A stretch of 64,000 bases of DNA, taken from Rachicladosporium sp. CCFEE 5018. Its lineage: Eukaryota; Ascomycota; Dothideomycetes; Cladosporiales; Cladosporiaceae. The notes beneath the pieces were generated by a model. The model was not told the DNA's origin and searched no databases. It worked only from the letters and a program-made list of their open reading frames with translations. The stretch spans positions 1,704,990 through 1,768,989 of the forward strand of contig KZ111142.1 in the NCBI GenBank assembly GCA_002077045.2, in the 5' to 3' direction. The translations under genes and the position numbers were made by a program. Below, piece after piece: positions 44,653-55,478 of the stretch. Position 1 is the stretch's first letter. Each line of letters opens with the position of its first letter.

Positions 44653-47035
44653 CGCTACTCGAGTATTCCTTCGCTAGGATAGAGCAAGAAAGGAAGAGGA
44701 AAACAAACGACACTACCAACGTGTTCGAGAAATCGTAAAGTGGAGAACAGAGCGAACAGCACGAGGACCGGGATGGATATATAGCTTGTCAGCGAGCACG
44801 GCTTGCAGTCACTAGCGCCACTCTAGCAGAGATGAGAGAGCAACGGCAACGGGGTGAGTAGCGCGCATGTGTGTGTGGGGAGACCCTCATCGGAAGATGG
44901 CAACAGTCTGGAGAGAGTGTGGAGCCCGAAGCGGCCTTCGGTTCTGAGGACAAATGGAGACCAGGGGAGGTCATCTCTAACAGGTCCGGCAAATTGATTG
45001 CTGAGCATGGGGATCAGACGACTTTCGCCAGCCTCGCGAGACCGAGCGTGCCGTGTGCATCCGTGGTGTCTTGTCGAGAAATGAAGTTTGCTGACTGTTG
45101 CGACGGCACCTGCGCCGTGGAGATGTCCATCTCAGACGCGATTGACTCTCGCTGTTGCCAACGTTTCGATTGCTCGGCCGACGATCCATGACGCGCCCCA
45201 GACTCGTCCCGCGAATGGAGATTTGGAAGTGAAATCTGCTTTGGTCACGAACGGAACACGGGTTGAGATGCGCTTGGCTGACACACCCTTGCACACTAGC
45301 GTCCCAGGAGGCGCTTGCCCAGAAGGTAGACGAGTGCTTGTCACCATGCGGTGGTAGCTTGTATCATCGACCAAGTGGTATTTGAAGGGCGAGGATTCGA
45401 AATACCATCGTAGCATGTTGCGCACAAGCGCTGGTGCTGACCTCGATGAAATGGCTCATCACTGTATTGTATGCGGGTCGCCATGAGCATCGTCTGGGTA
45501 CACCGCGAAGCGATTGGCTACTAGGAGATCTTAGTTCCCTTCTTCTGTCATGTTTGCTCGCTGCAGAATCCCATTCCCCACGCCCTGCCCCGCCTCCGAG
45601 GCTCGTACTTGAGATATACTTTCTGTATTTGATGCGATACTTCAAGTCTTCGAAGTCCGCTCGAAACCGAGTCGCAGCACTGGAGAAGTCGGAACGCCGT
45701 TCCAACAACATAATCACTATGGCTCCGCGACCCGTATGCACGCTCCTTCACGCGAGACCCAACACAGTGGTTAACAGCCAGGCCTACTCCGGGAGCTCAC
45801 CTTACAGCCCGCAACCGCTATGTTTGTCCTTCTGCACATCCACCTTACCTTAATCCGGCCCGCAGAACAAGCACGCAAGAGGCTTGAACCTGGGCGGATC
45901 GTGGACGGGCAGCAGAGCCGCTAGCTGGAAGTCGACTCATCGGCACTGGTGGTGTCGTCGGATCCAAAGCTGCCCTGTCGTTGTTGTTGCCACAGTGCAT
46001 TTCTCGCAGCTCGTTTTTGCGATGCAGCGAGAGGCGTACTGTACAGTACGTGAGTTGCAGCTCATTAGCGGCGTCCGGAACATTTCATCTCAAGGCCAAT
46101 TACAGCCCTGTGCACTTTAGCCTGTAAATGAGCTGGCGCCATCTTCAGCGCAACTTTACCCGCAGGTCTCAGCTCTCTCGCCTGGACCTCAGATGTCAAA
46201 TGCCGGACACCAACACATATGGCATGCTCAATGCAGGTCCAAATCAGCTCTGAAGTCTGGTAGGGCGATGATCATGAGATTGTTGTGCAGCAGCTTGATG
46301 TCGCCTTCTACAGTACACTCTCCGTGTGTTTCGAACATGATTGACGCTCTGACTACACAGCGCCTCCGCAGTCCGGCAAAACAGTCCTGGAGACAGGAGC
46401 AAGACAATGGAGAGTCCAGAGATGTTCGCAGTCACTCCGCTCCTCCGACGTCGGGGCATGGCGAACTCTTTGTTCCAGAGCGTGGAAGTCTACAACTGCC
46501 TCCGCTCATCCAAGAGTCGGATGGTCTCTTAGTCTTTACAGAAAGTGGTACCCGCTGGTCCATCTACGTCAGGCGCGGCGACAACGAATCACCTAGCCAA
46601 GGTACAATGTGTTGGTCCAAGTTGATGCGTGCATATCATCCTAAAGGCTACGTTGTCTCTTCCATCCCGCGGGAGCAAGACTCAATACTCGCGATACGCT
46701 CCATTATCTTGTCAAGATCTCAGGACTCTTGGAACAGCGAAAGTAAGAAGGGGTGCTGCCACTGCTGTTGTGATGCTAGCGTAAGTGCCCGAGCCCAAAG
46801 CGAGGTGGATTAGACGTGTAAGTAACTCCTTCCTCATCAATGTACGACGTAGTTGCCTATCGGCACGTAAGTACAAATTAATCTCAACTTCACTTCTTCC
46901 GTTCATGAGACACGATGATGGGGAAGATCACGTGTTGTTGCAAAGACAGCATCTCATACTCTCCGTACCTTTGGGCCCACATGACTGGCACTGGAACAGC
47001 AAACCAACAGACGTGACTCTTGTCATTATGGCGAC
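44653..47035. other. Second version of the 2.4-kb gene-poor region
   Basis: Matches 26287-28680. A 206-codon frame at 46193-46813 (+) exists here, but in version 1 the equivalent is split into two frames by local changes at about 28130-28215. It could be a gene broken in version 1 or chance; no motif is recognised. Confidence 0.35.
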
Positions 47036-47927
47036 CTAATTCGCTGTAGCGCCGCCATCAGCCGTCCATGCAGCGCCATTGATGATCGAGGCAGCGTCGG
47101 AACAGAGGTACAACACCAATGCGGATACTTTCGCAGTATCGACTTGCAAATCAGCTTTCTCCGGAACTACTAGGTGGTCAGTCGCATTTTTCCAGCTATC
47201 GCGGCTTGACCCATCCGACAACTTACAAGTAATACGCATGGCACCCATGCCTTCCATGTTCACGCCTTGGGCAAGCGAGTTTGCGATGTTGGTCGCCATG
47301 CCACCTGGCAAAATGGCGTTGCACCGAATGCCTTTCGACGCGTAAAAGAAGCCAGTGTTCTTGGTCAGGCCAAGCAGACCATGTTTGCTGGCAGTATATG
47401 CCGCGCCTGCAAAACATCAGCTAAGTCATCTTGTGGCCATCTCGAAGGCAATTCCTACCGCAGGTGAAGCCTCGAAACGACGCGATCGACCCGATGTTTA
47501 CGATAGCTCCCTTCTTTTCTTCGCTCAAGAACTCGTTGACGGCGGCCTTGCAGACGAGCGCAGGTGCAGTCAGATTCAATGCAATCACGGCATCCCAGAT
47601 CGCCTTGTCCACAACACCGACCGGGTCAAATCTATCGATTCTTCCAGCATTGTTGACGACAAAGTCGATGGACTTGAAGGCTTTCTTTCCCTCAGCGAAG
47701 AGCTCGTCGATGCTGCCGTCTTTCGTGATGTCCAATTTGAGCACGAGCGTACGGTCCGGGTACGCCGACGAGACCTTCTCCTTGAAGTCAGAGATCAGGT
47801 TGTCGTTGATGTCGCAGGTGATCACGTTTGTACCGGCTTCGAGAAACGCCTCTGCAATGGCACGCCCAAGTCCGCCACAGCCACCCGTTACTATCGCTGT
47901 CTTCTGCGCGAATTCGGAGGGCGCCAT
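47036..47927 (-). CDS. Short-chain dehydrogenase/reductase (SDR), version 2
   Basis: Exons read complement(47036-47166, 47227-47406, 47459-47927), 259 residues. Exon lengths and splice sites equal version 1 (first donor GTAGGA versus GTAGGC). Substitutions are few and conservative (DDLISD to DNLISD, SLAYPD to SSAYPD, GAMDKA to GVVDKA). All SDR catalytic motifs are kept. Confidence 0.92.
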
Positions 47928-48571
47928 GGTATTGTCGTGAAGAAAGTAAGGTATGCAGGACCTTTGTGAGATGGAAAATGCTCTGGTGGTACGTTCAACT
48001 CACACCGTGTTGAAACTCTGCCTGAAGCAGGCTATCATTTACAATGCATCGAGTCAAGAGCCTCAGCTGAGTCGAATATGTGCCACCAAGTGGCCAATGC
48101 AGTGAGCAACAACTTACGATACCTTCGCGGATGTATAGTCATCCGAAGCTACCCTTGGAAGGATGCACAGCGCGCCAACATCTGGTAGGATGTTGATCGT
48201 ACCACTTCAAGGAAGATGACTTGGTTGGCAGTAAGACGGCAAGCCGCCAGTTTGCTCATCGGTGCCTGGCCTGGGATTGCAAAGTAGCATGCGAAAGCGA
48301 GCTCAAATCGTACTCGATTGATCTTCGAAAATGGACACTGACATTAAGTGCCCCGCAGTTGACGCCTCCACGCGACCTGCATGCAATCTCGGTAGCGCGC
48401 AGCAGGCAGCTGCAGCTCTGTTGGGGGATCGTGCAGGACGCGAGGTGCAGCCCGTCATGGTAGCCTGGAATCATGAACCTCAGCCCTTAGACGATCATGC
48501 CTAGCATAGTGATCGAAGTTGCACTGATGAGTTGTTGAATTGTTGAGACATCTCCTCCATACACCACCATC
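47928..48571. other. Divergent promoter, version 2
   Basis: Matches 29573-30226 with a 10-bp deletion. Sequence to the right of about 48350 is identical to version 1. Confidence 0.5.
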
Positions 48572-49360
48572 ATGACGCTCGGCTCGAGACCAGCACCGCC
48601 AGCTCACAACCACACCTCCCGCGCCTACTTCGAGCATGCCACAGCACCTCGCATCAACACCGATGCCGTGCTAGTCACTGCCCTCCGCGCCGAATATCCT
48701 AATTTACACCTCACGGTCGTCCCTCATACGAGCATCGACCTCTTTGGCTATGCTCGTGCCGGCAACGCTGGTCTAGCTGCCATCGACAGCGAGAAAGATC
48801 GCTTGACATGGCGGCGCTTCATTTCACCTGCTACTCGCCTAGATGGCGATACTGGCGATCTAGGGACGGAACTCAAATTCGGGAAATTCCTTCTCGATTG
48901 GCACAACACAGAATACATTGTACACATCGCCGACTGCAGAGACGGCAGTTCTGCATACCCGAGCCTTGTGAACCAGTACGTCCTCTCGCCTTCCGTCGCT
49001 ACCACGAACGTACTGCTTCTTGAGGCAGGCAAGTGGACGTCCACCCTGCACGCCGAGATCTGGGTCTTCGACGGAGGCTACTGGCAGAAATCCCGCGAGC
49101 TCTACGAGTCTATCGTAAAGGCCAGTTGGGATGATGTGATCCTCGATCCTGCCATGAAGAAATCACTTCAAGCAGATGTCAAAAATTTCTTCGCCTCGCG
49201 AGAGACCTACGCAAAGCTCAAAGTTCCCTGGAAGCGAGGCATCATCTACTATGGACCACCCGGCAACGGCAAGACAATCAGCGTCAAGGCGACCATGAAC
49301 CTGCTTTACAAGCGGTCTCCGCCAATCCCGACACTGTACGTGCGGTCGCTATCCAGCTTC
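48572..49360 (+). CDS. AAA ATPase, version 2 (3' end in gap)
   Basis: Identical in sequence to version 1 over 789 bp, ending at the gap just after Walker A (GPPGNGKT) and before Walker B. 263 residues are visible. Confidence 0.85.
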
Positions 49361-49460
49361 NNNNNNNNNNNNNNNNNNNNNNNNNNNNNNNNNNNNNNNN
49401 NNNNNNNNNNNNNNNNNNNNNNNNNNNNNNNNNNNNNNNNNNNNNNNNNNNNNNNNNNNN
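49361..49460. other. Assembly gap (100 N)
   Basis: Exactly 100 N. It separates the AAA gene from an unrelated gene on the opposite strand; the 3' ends of both genes and any sequence between are missing. Confidence 0.98.
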
Positions 49461-50832
49461 GGCAGAACCACTGGCCTTCAGGAATGAAAGGAACGCCGTA
49501 GCACTCCTGGTGCACAGCAAGGTCGCAGCCATCACAGAATATGATCGCGTTGGCATTCTCACAATCGCCGTCATCGCAAATCGAGCATTTACTATCTGGC
49601 TCGTCTCCTGGCGGATGCGCGAGATCACCATTGACGGCTGCCTGCGAGCTCGAACGCGGTCTATGCGTCTGCGCGTGGCGTGGCTGAGGTTTCGGTATGC
49701 GCTTCTCGAGTGCGTGATACTCCTTCTCGATCTGAGTCATGGTGATCTCGAAGATGGCTGGCTTGATAGCGTCCAGACCTTCGACTTTGCGTTGATCATT
49801 GATCATCTCCAGCCACTCTTCGTCTTGCTCATCCATGTCGTACTCTACACGGCCGACAGTCGGTGCATGAGCTTGCGCAACTGCACCATCGCTTTCCAGT
49901 CGCAGGCCTACCTCGGCCTCGTCCTCAGCCTGCTGTGCTTCTGACAATCGCACAAGGCTTTTGACCGGGAGCTCGAATCTATCACTCTCCTGATAGCCAA
50001 TGTTTGACATCGTGCGGTCCACATAGTTGACCTTATTCTCCTTCAGATCCTCCTCAAACTTGAGAAAGTGACTGAAGTGTCGAAAGCTCGGCTTAGGGAG
50101 ATTGAGCCGCTCCTTCGAGCTGTGTGTTGGGAGCGGGATGATGCGATTTGGTGGGCCGAGACCGAGGCCACTTAGCATAGAAGCCTGCTGTGAGCGAACA
50201 GGACGACCCGGCTTCCTTCGCGAAGACGGCGAAGCAAGGCGTATTGACTGCTCCGCGTCTGCATCGTGATTGTTCGCCTCCCGCGTCTCGGCATCCGCGT
50301 TGCTCGTGTCATTATCTGCAGCCAGCTGCGACAATGCTACCCTCTCATCATCCCCCTGCGTCCTCCCATCTATCTCATCCGCCGAAAACACCACCAGCCT
50401 TGCCTGGATGTCCAGATCCGGGTGGAAGTCTTCCCAGCTCCGCTCCTCACGCGGCTTGTATCCATCGCTCGCCTGACTTGCCGCCGCCGCAGAAGACGAG
50501 TTGCTATATCGTGGTCTTGGCGTGGTAGCAGGCGGCGCATATCGCTCACTCTCCCTCCGCTCTCGGCGCGGACGCGACTGGCCCCTTCCCTCCACTTCCG
50601 TGCTCAGCTTCCGCGATCTGGCTCGAGGTACAGTACGCGATCTGTCACCGCGCTCAGTGCCAAGCTCATCGTCGTCCTCCTCCACCAAGATCCAGCGGCC
50701 CTGGCCTGGCCCGCCTGGCGTGTATCTGCGCTTCTTCTTCGGTGGCTCAGTCGCCATCTCCGCTGAAGCCAGAAGCAGGGGGCGACCAGGCGTACGGATC
50801 GCGCGACGAGGTGAGCCGGCAGCAGAGGCCAT
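49461..50832 (-). CDS. PHD-finger protein, NTO1/BRPF-like (3' end in gap)
   Basis: 457 residues are visible from the ATG at 50830-50832; an upstream extension opens only with GTG. Residues 1-230 are basic, Ser/Arg/Glu-rich and include KKKRR and RRKPGRPVR clusters. About 255-400 resembles the enhancer-of-polycomb-like region (FRHFSHFLKFEEDL, EYDMDEQDEEWLEMIN, FEITMTQIEKEYHALEKRI). Then a PHD finger begins: CSICDDGDCENAN, IIFCDGCDLAVHQECYGV, WFC. This order is diagnostic of the NTO1/BRPF/Jade group, scaffold of the NuA3-type histone acetyltransferase complex in the nucleus. The second PHD, bromodomain and any PWWP would lie in the missing part. Confidence 0.88.
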
Positions 50833-51340
50833 GTTGTCGGTGGAAAGCGCGTTGGCGCAAGTCCGGGGTGGGGAGTCGCGAGGGGCTGAGCCCACTTCAG
50901 GGTCCGTATGTCGCACAACAAACGCGCGATCTCATGCCTTCCATTGCTTTGTCTGTTTCTTGTGCTGCTTAGAGTCTCAACACGACAACTATTCGCGCAG
51001 CATGTGCTGCCACCGACACCGCGACCTCACTGTGGATGTGACACCACGAACGGGAGAGTTCCGGACGGGTTCACCCGCTGCGGGATAGCGGCCGACATGA
51101 ACCTTGGCGCTGCCCTACGGTGGAGATATGCAGGTCCAAGTGCTTGTCTCCATCAGAGCCATGTCGTGATCTGCGAGCGTGACATACTTTTCGTCCTTCT
51201 GCGCTCTTCACGCAATGACTTCCTTCTCATAATAACAGTACCCTTGCTCGCGGCGATGAGCACGACACTCGCACTCGAAGTCCACGCTCCATCCTCACTA
51301 CGGTGACACTTACTTGCTCCAACACGGTCGAACGACCGTC
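50833..51340. other. Divergent promoter between PHD and cystinosin-like genes
   Basis: 508 bp between opposite starts. No convincing frame is seen. Confidence 0.5.
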
Positions 51341-52340
51341 ATGATCCTGTCGCCACAACATGAGGAGCTCGCTCGGACGGTCTCGCGGTGCGCACATGTC
51401 GCGCATCAATGTGTGTAAGATCTCACGCTGAATTGTCACAGTATCTGTGGATGGCTCTACTTTACAGCCTGGAGCCTGTCCTTCTACCCTCAGCCAATCC
51501 TCAACTTCCAGCGACGATCAACAAAAGGCTTTCTGCCCGACTTCCCGCTCCTGAATCTAGTAGGGTTTTCTTGCTACACCATCTCGACCGGAGTCTTTCT
51601 CTACTCGCCCACGGTACGCGGCCAGTACGCTTCCCGACACCCTCTGAGCCCTGAACCTACAGTACGCTTCAACGACTTCGCGTTCGGAGTGCACGCTTGG
51701 ATCTGGTGTGTCGTTGTGTACTCGCAATTCTGGCCGAGACTATGGGGATGGGATTATGGCAAAGGCGTCAAGCGGCATGCAGGTAGCTTGACGCTTGGTA
51801 TTCTGGCTGGGTGTCTGCTTGGTGTCGCCATCACGATTGCCTTCGTTGCTAGCAGTGGCAAGGGCAGCGATCAGGGTGGCAGTGCGTGGGCGTGGCTGGA
51901 TGTGGTATGTCATTTACTAGGTCAGAGTCGTTCACGCAAGTACTGACGATCGACAGATCTACGCAATTCAATACGTCAAGCTTGTCTTGACAGTCTGGAA
52001 ATACGTCCCACAAGTCGTCGCCAACTACAAACGCAAGTCGACCATGGGTTGGAGTATCATCCAGCAATTACTCGACTTCAGTGGCGGTGCACTCAGCTTA
52101 CTGCAACTTCTCATCGACAGTGCGATGCAGGCAGACTGGTCCGGCTTGACCGGAAATCCTGTCAAGCTCGGTCTGGCGAACATCAGTCTGCTCTTTGACA
52201 TCATCTTTATCACCCAGCACTACGTTTTCTACGGGCCTGTCGATGAGAAAGTTGTTCGCGATGAAGATGCGAATGTGATCGACGTGGACCATGGTAGAGA
52301 ACGAGAATCTTTGTTACCACATACAAATAGACCTACATGA
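51341..52340 (+). CDS. Cystinosin-like PQ-loop transporter
   Basis: Exons 51341-51387, 51442-51904 and 51957-52340 (introns 54 and 52 bp) give 297 residues. After a short leader (MILSPQHEELARTVSR) comes ICGWLYFTAWSLSFYPQPILN, the first PQ-loop: a hydrophobic helix ending in Pro-Gln. The second PQ-loop is in VKLVLTVWKYVPQVVANYKRKS, with the typical following STMGWSI. Further TM segments are LGILAGCLLGVAITIAFV, ISLLFDIIFITQHYVFY and others, compatible with seven TMs. The family exports cystine from the vacuole or lysosome with protons (cystinosin, yeast Ers1). The tail is acidic and short. The first exon was chosen because it gives phase-correct joining; it is the least certain part. Confidence 0.88.
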
Positions 52341-52709
52341 TGTATAGAAGCCGGTACATTTGCGAAGGATACCTTACATAACAGCTCGTTGATGGATGTG
52401 GTTCCACATCGCAACGTTTCGGAATCGCATGCCGCACCACACACACAGCGCATGGTTCCAAGTTTCTGGTGACAGTCTCGATTGGCATCTTCTGTTACCT
52501 CGATTAATCTGTGCCGCGCCGCTCGTACTTGAGTACCCTTTCTGATGATGAAGAAACATAAAGGGAGCGCGGAGATTTGACTTCCAGAACCACGCGGCCG
52601 AGAGCTTGGACATCAATGTCCCGGAAGGAGCCGCGGTCGACCTCGATCTTTGCGACTATATGTATATTTGTTGCACTCTCGCCGATCTTGAATATCGGCT
52701 GAGGCCATC
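52341..52709. other. Intergenic, probable promoter of the GPI-type gene
   Basis: 369 bp between two plus-strand genes; no frame of note. Confidence 0.5.
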
Positions 52710-53503
52710 ATGGCGACGATGATGAGGTCACTGACACTGGCTTGTGGACTTGCGACGCTTGTGAACAGTCAGACGCTCACAGTGCCGCCGGACCTAACGA
52801 GCTTCGTGGACGCCACGGGCACGCGAAGCTTATGGGTACACTCCAGGGCAACACACGCGATTATCTCGCAGTATTCTAACGCATCAACATAGATCCCATT
52901 CTTCGCCGTTGAGAGCGCGCAAGCGTCGATTCTGGAAACCGTAAGCCCGGCCAGAGCCCTTCCTAAAACGCTACCATCCACTTACGCCTTTATCAGGACA
53001 CTGTCAACAACCAAACCGTCTACGTGATTGCGTGCGCAACAAACGTCGCCTCCTGCGCCGTAGCACCCAACATCACGCTCACTGAAGGCCCGACGAATGC
53101 CGAGTACTCGCTAGTCAACTCGAATGGGTAAGTCCCATGCATGAATCCTGGCATAGGGATTATCGCAACTTACACGAATCACAGCGCAGCAACAGTCAAT
53201 TGCAATTTCAACGACACACTCACCATCAACTGCAACCAAATCCAACGCGACAGCACTAACGGCAACATCGACAAGACCAATTCAGACCTATCGCCTACGC
53301 AAATCACGTTCCAGCCTGTGGATGTGACGGCTACGATGACCGACCCGGCGACGGTGAGTACCACGAGTACCAGCACGACTAGCAGCACGACGAGCAGTAC
53401 GAGCTCGACGAGCGCGGGGGCTGTGCCGACGGCGGCTGTGGGTGGGGTGTGGAAGGTTGGAGGCGCAGTGCTGGGCGGGGTGGTAGCTATTGTGGCGTTG
53501 TAG
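52710..53503 (+). CDS. Secreted Ser/Thr-rich protein with probable GPI signal
   Basis: Four exons (52710-52835, 52893-52940, 52997-53127, 53185-53503; introns 57, 56, 57 bp) encode 207 residues. The N-terminus is a signal peptide (MRSLTLACGLATLVNSQ). The mature part is small and has Cys residues (ACATNVASCAVAP, NCNFNDTLTINC) that could pair, several N-glycosylation sequons (NQT, NIT, NDT) and a Ser/Thr run (STTSTSTTSSTTSS). It ends in a hydrophobic tail (VGGAVLGGVVAIVAL) after small residues, as in GPI-anchored wall proteins. The family is otherwise unnamed. It converges with the hydrolase gene at 53625. Confidence 0.8.
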
Positions 53504-53624
53504 GTGGCTAAGGGGAGGCGGAGAGAAGAGGGTTCGTGTTGGAATGGGTGTAGGAGTATGCGCTATGAGGCCTGAGTGGCAGGTATTGTTCAAGTTCATG
53601 TACAGTCCATCATTAGCATGTAGT

Positions 53625-55008
53625 CTACGTTTGAGCGCTACTTATAGGTGGCTTTTGCTTCACCCACGCCGTCACTTTTTCAAGCATCTCGGTCATGACT
53701 CCTTCCTCCCGCCAGAAGTGGCCGGCTCGCTCGACCTGAGCCCACTCAACCTCGGTAGACTGCGTCTTGAGCTTGTCGGCCCATGACCGCAGTCTCCGAC
53801 TCGACGTGAACGAGTCTGCAGAACCCCAGATCAACAGCGTGGGCGACTCGAGCGCACCAAACCCTGAACTGCGGTCCAGCGAGCTCTTCGGACTGCTGAA
53901 CAGCGCAGAGACCGAGCCTGGTGCGACCAGGGTGTGTGCGAGTGGTGGCAGAACCGGAGACACGAGCAGGTAGGACACATCCACTTCAGGCTCATTCGTC
54001 GCGTTCTGCTGCGCAGTGACCAAAGGTGACAGCGGCAGGGGCATCGGTGGTTCATCGTTAGGGCTGGTAGCAGTCACACCTCCGCTCTTCCGCCTAACAT
54101 GAGCTTTCACTCGTCGCGGCAAGTCGACACTGCGGCGGATCACATCCACGCTGCGCCTCGAGTCCCTACTCCGTCTTCGCTCGACAGGGTCGGTCTCCTC
54201 GCCTCCCATGACCACTGGTGAAGGCCGCATGCGCTGCGAGGTAGGTGAAGTAGCATGATCCGGTGGCATCAGCTGCCGTCCTCGAGGACTTGCTGGAATC
54301 TGCTGGGCGTGTGCCGACCGCCCAATATTCTGGGCGAGTTTGCGGGCACAAAGAACGATCTCCGTAGCTGTTGTGCCATGCTGGGCTTCTTCGAAGCGGT
54401 AAATGAGAGTCGCCACGCTGGGTAGGCGTGACAGTATGAGAGAGCCGTAGGAGTATCCTGCCAGCAGCAGGCTTGGCCGGGCGATCGGGTGCTCAGTACT
54501 CGAGCCAACGGTGTCGATAGTGGCTCTACTTGAATCACTTCCTTGCGGGCCCTGCAAGATTGGTCTTCGCGCTCCCGCAGGCGATTGTAGGCGCTGCAGC
54601 AGATAGATCATAAAGCCGGCGAAGGAAGCGTAGTCCTGCCTTTCAGCTCGGCCAGTCCAGCTCGTCCGACCTTTCGACTCCGAGGCGCCTCTGAATCCAG
54701 TCAGCTCAAGCAAATCTCTCGGACTATGATTCAACCATTGCCACTGACCGGAAGTTGAACGTGCCAACAATGAAGCCCGAATGCAGCAAACATCTCGTCA
54801 GAGCCAACACAACCGGATCGTCGTAAGATCCACCCAGCGAGGCATAGGGATGCGCGATGATCGCACCGCGGAGTACTTGACCGCCCTCGCCCGCGCGATT
54901 CAGTAGATCTTGAATCGTCTTTGGCTCGTGAATGCGACAGTCAAGCGGTGTGTCGTTGTGCAGTGAGGGGATCGTGAAGGTATATGCTGGCTCGAGCATC
55001 TTTGGCAT
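53625..55008 (-). CDS. Alpha/beta-hydrolase-fold protein with disordered insert
   Basis: Exons read complement(53625-54690, 54749-55008), one 58-bp intron, 441 residues. The N-terminal strands include GAIIAHPYASLGGSYDD (oxyanion His-Pro region) and FIVGTFNFR joined to GASESKGR. The nucleophile elbow is LLLAGYSYGSLIL (GxSxG). A Ser/Arg-rich insert of ~120 residues (RRSRDSRRSVDVIRRS) separates it from the C-terminal half, with SPTLLIWGSADSFTS (acid region) and a final His in VERAGHFWREEG. All three positions of a catalytic triad are therefore plausible. Fungal homologues are annotated only as hydrolases; the substrate is unknown. No signal peptide, so probably cytosolic. Confidence 0.85.
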
Positions 55009-55478
55009 AACGCGAAGAGGCTCGACGAGCCGACGGACGTGTTGATCATATCATATTTGGGACAAGCAAGTGGCGGTACAGTAGGCAATGACGCCGAGGA
55101 CGTAAGTGCGACAAGTCGGACACTTGTTGAGGATATGTATGTGAAGAAGTAGTTACGCACGAAGTTGGAAGAAGCTCGGTGGGAATTGTCGTGGCGTTTC
55201 AAGGACGTACCGTGGTGACAGATCCCTGGAACTATATTACAGACGGCCATAACAGGGTAGTACATAGGACAAGTGAAGAATAAACATAACTGCAGAGAGC
55301 TACTAGTCCGCTCACTCTGTCCGAGTGGAATCTTCCTGTGCTTCACTGCTTCGCCACGTCGGCTGAATACCAGAGACTCCCGCTCTGCCCATCACAAAAT
55401 CTCCCATCCGCATATTCCATACATTCATAGCACATATACCGCCCACATGACATCTCCGCAGTCCCTGTCCTGCCTCCT
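55009..55478. other. Intergenic between two minus-strand genes
   Basis: 470 bp holding the promoter of the hydrolase gene and the 3' end of the phosphodiesterase gene. No further gene is seen. Confidence 0.5.

Larger units (their letters stand above)
31417..49360. repeat. Second version of the ~18-kb near-duplicate segment
   Basis: Matches 13890-31015 in order and orientation. It carries its own differences: an extra ~800-bp block near 32240-33040, a 60-bp intron in the WSC gene and small indels. Its first ~195 bp and last ~1 kb are identical to version 1. Both ends abut 100-N gaps. Confidence 0.95.

Noticed and set aside
50190..50766. Plus-strand frames of 112-195 codons across the PHD-protein gene
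   Set aside because: They are antisense to an Arg/Ser/Glu-rich coding region with clear domain content.
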